This document shows, piece after piece, positions 60,901 to 64,000 of a stretch of 64,000 nucleotides of DNA. Below the pieces are notes generated by a model, which was given only the letters and a program-made list of their open reading frames with translations, was not told the DNA's origin and did no database searches. The position numbers and the translations under genes are program-made. Within the stretch, counting starts at the first letter, position 1. Each line of letters starts with the position of its first letter. This DNA is from Urechis unicinctus (lineage: Eukaryota; Annelida; Polychaeta; Xenopneusta; Urechidae): assembly GCA_034190875.2 (NCBI GenBank), contig CM067356.1, positions 23,030,307 to 23,094,306 of the forward strand, written 5' to 3'.

Positions 60901-62780
60901 ATAACAACTTCTGCTACTACTATCACAACAAATACTGCATTACCACTATCACTACAACTACTTCTGCAATTACTATCATTACAACAATATATGCTACCAT
61001 CACTACCACTATTTCTGATAATTATATCGCTATAACTGCTTCTGCTACTTCTATCACAACAACCACTTGTGCTATTGCAATTGTTACAACAACATCTGCT
61101 ACTACCAACTCTACAACTTCTTCTGCTACTACTATCACTACAACTACTTCAAATACTACTATCATCATAACTTCTTCTGCCACAAATATCACAGCAACTA
61201 CTCCAGCTACTACTATCAATACAACTACTTCGGCTACTGCTATAAGCACCACTACTTCTGATACTACTATCAATACAACCATTTCTGCTACTACTATAGT
61301 TACAACTACCTCTGCTATCGCTATCACGACAACTACTTGTTCTACAACAATTATTACTACTACATCTGCTACTACTACCTCTACAACTAACTATGCTACT
61401 ACCATCACTACCTACAACTACTTCTCCTAGTGCTATCAACTGAGCTATTTCTGCCGCAACTATCACTCCAACTACTTCTGCTACCATTATCACTATAACT
61501 ATTTCTACTACTGCTATCACAACAACTACTTATGCTACTACTATCCCTACAACTACTTGTACTGTGACTTTCGCTACAACTATTTTCGCTACTACTATCA
61601 CAACAACATATTCTGCTACTACTATTACTAACACTGCTTCCGCTTCTACTATTACTTACACTACTTCCGTAACAACTATCACTGTAACTATTTCTGTTAC
61701 TTCGATCACTACAACCTCTTCTGCCTCTATAGTTCTAACAACTACATCTGCAACAACTACCTCTTCATCTACTTCTGCTACTGCTATCACGACACCAACT
61801 TCAGCCACTACTATAATCATAACTCATTGTGCTGCTACTATCACCACAACTACTTCCGCTACTAATATCGCTACAACGAGTTCTGCTACTACTATCACAA
61901 GAACTTCTTCTACTTCTTCTATCACAACTACTACTACTGCAACTACTATCTCAAAAGCTAGATCAGTTATTTATATCACTACAACTACCTCTGACACCAC
62001 TATCACTGCAACAATTGCTGCTGCTACTATCACTACAACAATTACTGCTGCTACTATCACTAAAACTTATTCTGCAACCACTATCACTACAACAATTTCT
62101 GCTTCTACAAACACTACAACAACTTATGCTACTTATATCACAACAAATACTTCTGCTACCAATATCATTACAACAATTTCTGCCACTACTATCACTAAAA
62201 CAATTTCTGCTAATACTATCACGACAACAACTTCTGCAACCATCATCATTACAACAATTTTTGCTGCTACTATCACTACATCTACTTCTGCAACCACTAT
62301 CACAACAACAATTTCTGCTACTGCTATCACTATAACAACTTCTGCTACTACTATCACTATAACAACTTCTGCTACTACTATCACTACATCTACTTCTGCA
62401 ACCACTATCACAACAACAATTTCTGCTACTGCTATCACTATAACAACTTCTGCTACTACTATCACTATAACAACTTCTGCTACTACTATCACAACAAATA
62501 CTGCATTACCACTATCACTACAACTACTTCTGCAATTACTATCATTACAACAATATATGCTACCATCACTACCACTATTTCTGATAATTATATCGCTATA
62601 ACTGCTTCTGCTACTTCTATCACAACAACCACTTGTGCTATTGCAATTGTTACAACAACATCTGCTACTACCACCTCTACAACTTCTTCTGCTAGTACTA
62701 TCACTACAACTACTTCAAATACTACTATCATCTCAACTTTTTCTGCTACAAATATCACAGCAACTACTCCAGCTAGTACT
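57995..62780. repeat. Three-level macrosatellite: triplets, 27-bp units, about 1.37-kb blocks
   Basis: The triplet-like text (ACT, ACA, ATC, TCT, GCT) is organised in 27-bp units close to ACTTCTGCTACTACTATCAC plus TACAACA. At a higher level, landmark words recur in fixed order. TTGCAATTGTTAC is at 58571, 59701, 61075 and 62641. AAAAGCTAGATCAG is at 59231, 60578 and 61953. CTCCTAGTGC is at 58891, 60049 and 61424. The latest intervals are 1347-1375 bp; shorter and longer ones reflect internal deletions or insertions. Plus frames of 413 codons (60189-61430) and 345 codons (61564-62601) translate as Thr/Ser/Ile/Ala-rich nonamers (TTTSATTIT). Opposite frames are also open (VVVIVVAEV), so a mucin-like exon is possible but not supported. 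Confidence 0.95.
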
Positions 62781-63175
62781 ATCAATACAAATACTTCGGC
62801 TACTGCTATAACTACCACTACTTCGGCTACTGCTATAACTACCACTACTTCGCCTGCTGCTATAACTACCACTACTTCGGCTAATGCAATAACTACCACT
62901 ACTTCGGCTACTGCTATAACTGCCACTACTTCGGCTACTGCTATAACTGCCACTACTTCGGCTACTGCAATAACTACCACTACTTTGCCTGCTGCTATAA
63001 CTACCACTACTTCGGCTACTGCAATAACTACCACTACTTCGGCTACTGCTATAACTGCCACTACTTCGGCTACTGCTATAACTGCCACTACTTCGCCTGC
63101 TGCTATAACTACCACTACTTCGGCTACTGCAAAAACTACAACTACTTCGGCTACTACTATCACTGCAACTACTTC
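62781..63175. repeat. 27-bp minisatellite with CGG-containing units
   Basis: ACTTCGGCTACTGCTATAAC plus TACCACT (27 bp), about 14 homogeneous copies, with CGCCTGCTGC or TTTGCCTGCTGC replacing CGGCTACTGC in every few units. It is a young expansion of the 27-bp unit of the preceding macrosatellite. Confidence 0.95.
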
Positions 63176-63307
63176 TGCTTATGTTACTCCTTTTTCTTCT
63201 ATTAGCCCTTCTGCCCACTATGTACCACTTTTAATACTATCACTCTCGCCACTATTGATTGGCCTTTCGTCAGGTTGGTCGTTCGATTCCTAGGCTTTGA
63301 CAACCTG

Positions 63308-63346
63308 CCCTGTTCCGATGGGATTCTTGAATCCCACATGACAGGG
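63308..63346. repeat. Stem-loop, 8-bp inner and 6-bp outer stems
   Basis: CCCTGT (63308-63313) pairs with ACAGGG (63341-63346), and TGGGATTC (63319-63326) pairs with GAATCCCA (63329-63336) around a TT loop. The internal loop is 5 by 4 nt. It could be an RNA hairpin, a terminal part of a short interspersed element, or chance. Confidence 0.85.
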
Positions 63347-63813
63347 ATGATTACGTTAAGTGCCAGAACCATCTGTGAAAGGTGTGGGGTGGGGGGTGGG
63401 GGAGGAGCTTCCGACCTGGTGAGAACCAGTTGTGTACCACTCACTGAGCGCGGTCACAACATATCAACCTCCTGCATCCACCACATGCGCCTCGTGGTTG
63501 AAAATGACGCACAAGGCCAATATTAAATTCCATATCCATAACAACATCTACTGCTGCTGAAGCTGCAATCACCAATTCTGTTCCGCTTCTCATCTCTGCT
63601 TTAAGGGGTCGATGCATGTATGCTAAAGTAATAACCTTCACCTTGGGGACCCCTCCTCACGGACGATGTAGGGGTGCAGTGTACATTAGTGCCTTGGTGG
63701 CACCTGAACATTTGCATCTGTTGACCAGCACAACGAAGGCCGTCGCGTCGCTACGATGTGAAATGTTATCACTCGATTGTGATGCCCAGCTTCACGCGTC
63801 GACACACTTCTGT

Positions 63814-63882
63814 CGCCAGGGGGCGTCGTGTGTTGGTTCAAGATGGCGCCACGTGGACGCGGATCTAAGATGGACACACGGA
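63814..63882 (+). promoter_or_regulatory. Candidate promoter: CTCF-like core, YY1 site, E-box and ETS site
   Basis: TCGCCAGGGGGCG (about 63812-63824) resembles a CTCF core (11 of 13). AAGATGGCGCC (63840-63850) is an exact YY1 core overlapping a CCACGTGG E-box (about 63849-63856). CGGAAG (about 63878) is an ETS core. The ATG inside the YY1 site opens a 25-codon frame that ends at TAA near 63918. Confidence 0.3.
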
Positions 63883-64000
63883 AGAGCATTCCTTTCTGTA
63901 TCAACACATTCCACTCCTAATAAGGTGTTTGGAGTGGGGGCGGGGGTGGTTTACATGGGTGACCCTGTGTAGGCGGAGGGTCAGGCGAGAGCGATTTAAG

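Larger units (their letters stand above)
63176..64000. other. Unique right end, no gene recognised
   Basis: Holds a strong hairpin (63308-63346) and a YY1/E-box/ETS cluster (63840-63882), both listed separately. A tRNA-B-box-like GTTCGATTCC near 63280 has no A box. Open frames of 66-118 codons (e.g. 63616-63972 plus) have no known motif. Confidence 0.45.

Noticed and set aside
60189-61430. 413-codon Thr/Ser-rich frame as a mucin gene
   Set aside because: The frame is open because the repeat is triplet-periodic. The same macrosatellite blocks are interrupted elsewhere and other frames are open too. Kept as a finding to test, not called as CDS.
63276-63290. Second tRNA-derived SINE from GTTCGATTCC
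   Set aside because: No A box at the required distance upstream. The upstream sequence is the end of the ACT-type macrosatellite.

Overview
The window looks like animal (eukaryotic) nuclear DNA. It has long (CA)n, (TA)n, (GA)n, (CATA)n and (ACT)n microsatellites, homopolymer G runs up to 24 nt, dozens of minisatellites, GT-AG style splice motifs and animal promoter motifs, with no dense coding or operon-like layout. A marine invertebrate such as a mollusc would fit, but no coding sequence anchors the taxon, so this is only a guess. By my coordinates about half of the 64 kb (roughly 31 kb) is tandem repeat. I could not recognise a single conserved protein-coding exon. Every long open frame lies in a tandem array whose period is a multiple of three, or is no longer than chance predicts. 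No LTR, retroviral or other virus-like element was recognised.

Layout. 0-1.1 kb: purine-rich (GA)n then (TA)n. 2.5-2.9 kb: (CAT)n. 5.0-6.6 kb: a 55-bp minisatellite with a decayed 3' half. 6.6 kb and 8.7-11.3 kb: a 33-bp minisatellite family in three sequence subfamilies, with a 24-bp perfect inverted repeat at its left edge. 11.9-12.4 and 13.1-13.4 kb: compound microsatellites. 13.4-16.3 kb: a unique island with E-box and RFX-type motifs. 16.3-18.1 kb: a polypyrimidine minisatellite whose units look like canonical intron 3' ends (TACTAAC branch point, pyrimidine tract, CAG), followed by a 15-bp array. 20.2-20.6 kb: CA/TA microsatellite. 21.3-22.2 kb: G-rich 28-bp array. 23.4-24.3 kb: 29-bp array with a dimeric higher-order form. 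24.4-28.2 kb: unique island. 28.2-30.8 kb: a 39-41-bp family in three subfamilies. 31.3-33.0 kb: 41-bp and 19/57-bp arrays. 33-34.5 kb: CpG-rich island with an NRF1 motif. 34.5-36.9 kb: 53-, 32-, 64- and 31-bp arrays. 37.6-38.5 kb: (ACT)n. 38.5-41.7 kb: unique. 41.7-44.4 kb: microsatellites and a 36-bp array. 44.5-48.3 kb: duplications of about 160 and 245 bp, then 33-, 41- and 17-bp arrays. 48.3-49.1 kb: the best candidate gene 5' end in the window. 49.1-51.2 kb: 34-bp array and (CA)n. 53.4-54.4 kb: 35-bp array. 55.4-56.7 kb: 39-bp array. 58.0-63.2 kb: a macrosatellite built on three levels (3 bp, 27 bp, about 1.37 kb). 63.2-64 kb: unique, with a strong hairpin and YY1/E-box motifs.

The most notable signals are: the array of splice-acceptor-like units; groups of neighbouring arrays that keep the same monomer length while their sequence diverges; several higher-order repeats; and promoter-grade motifs (TCTCGCGAGA, GCGCATGCGC, GTCACGTGAC three times, TGACGTCA five times) confined to the unique islands. 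A reasonable inference is that the window is intronic or intergenic DNA holding regulatory islands between expanding minisatellites. Motif and copy counts are by eye.
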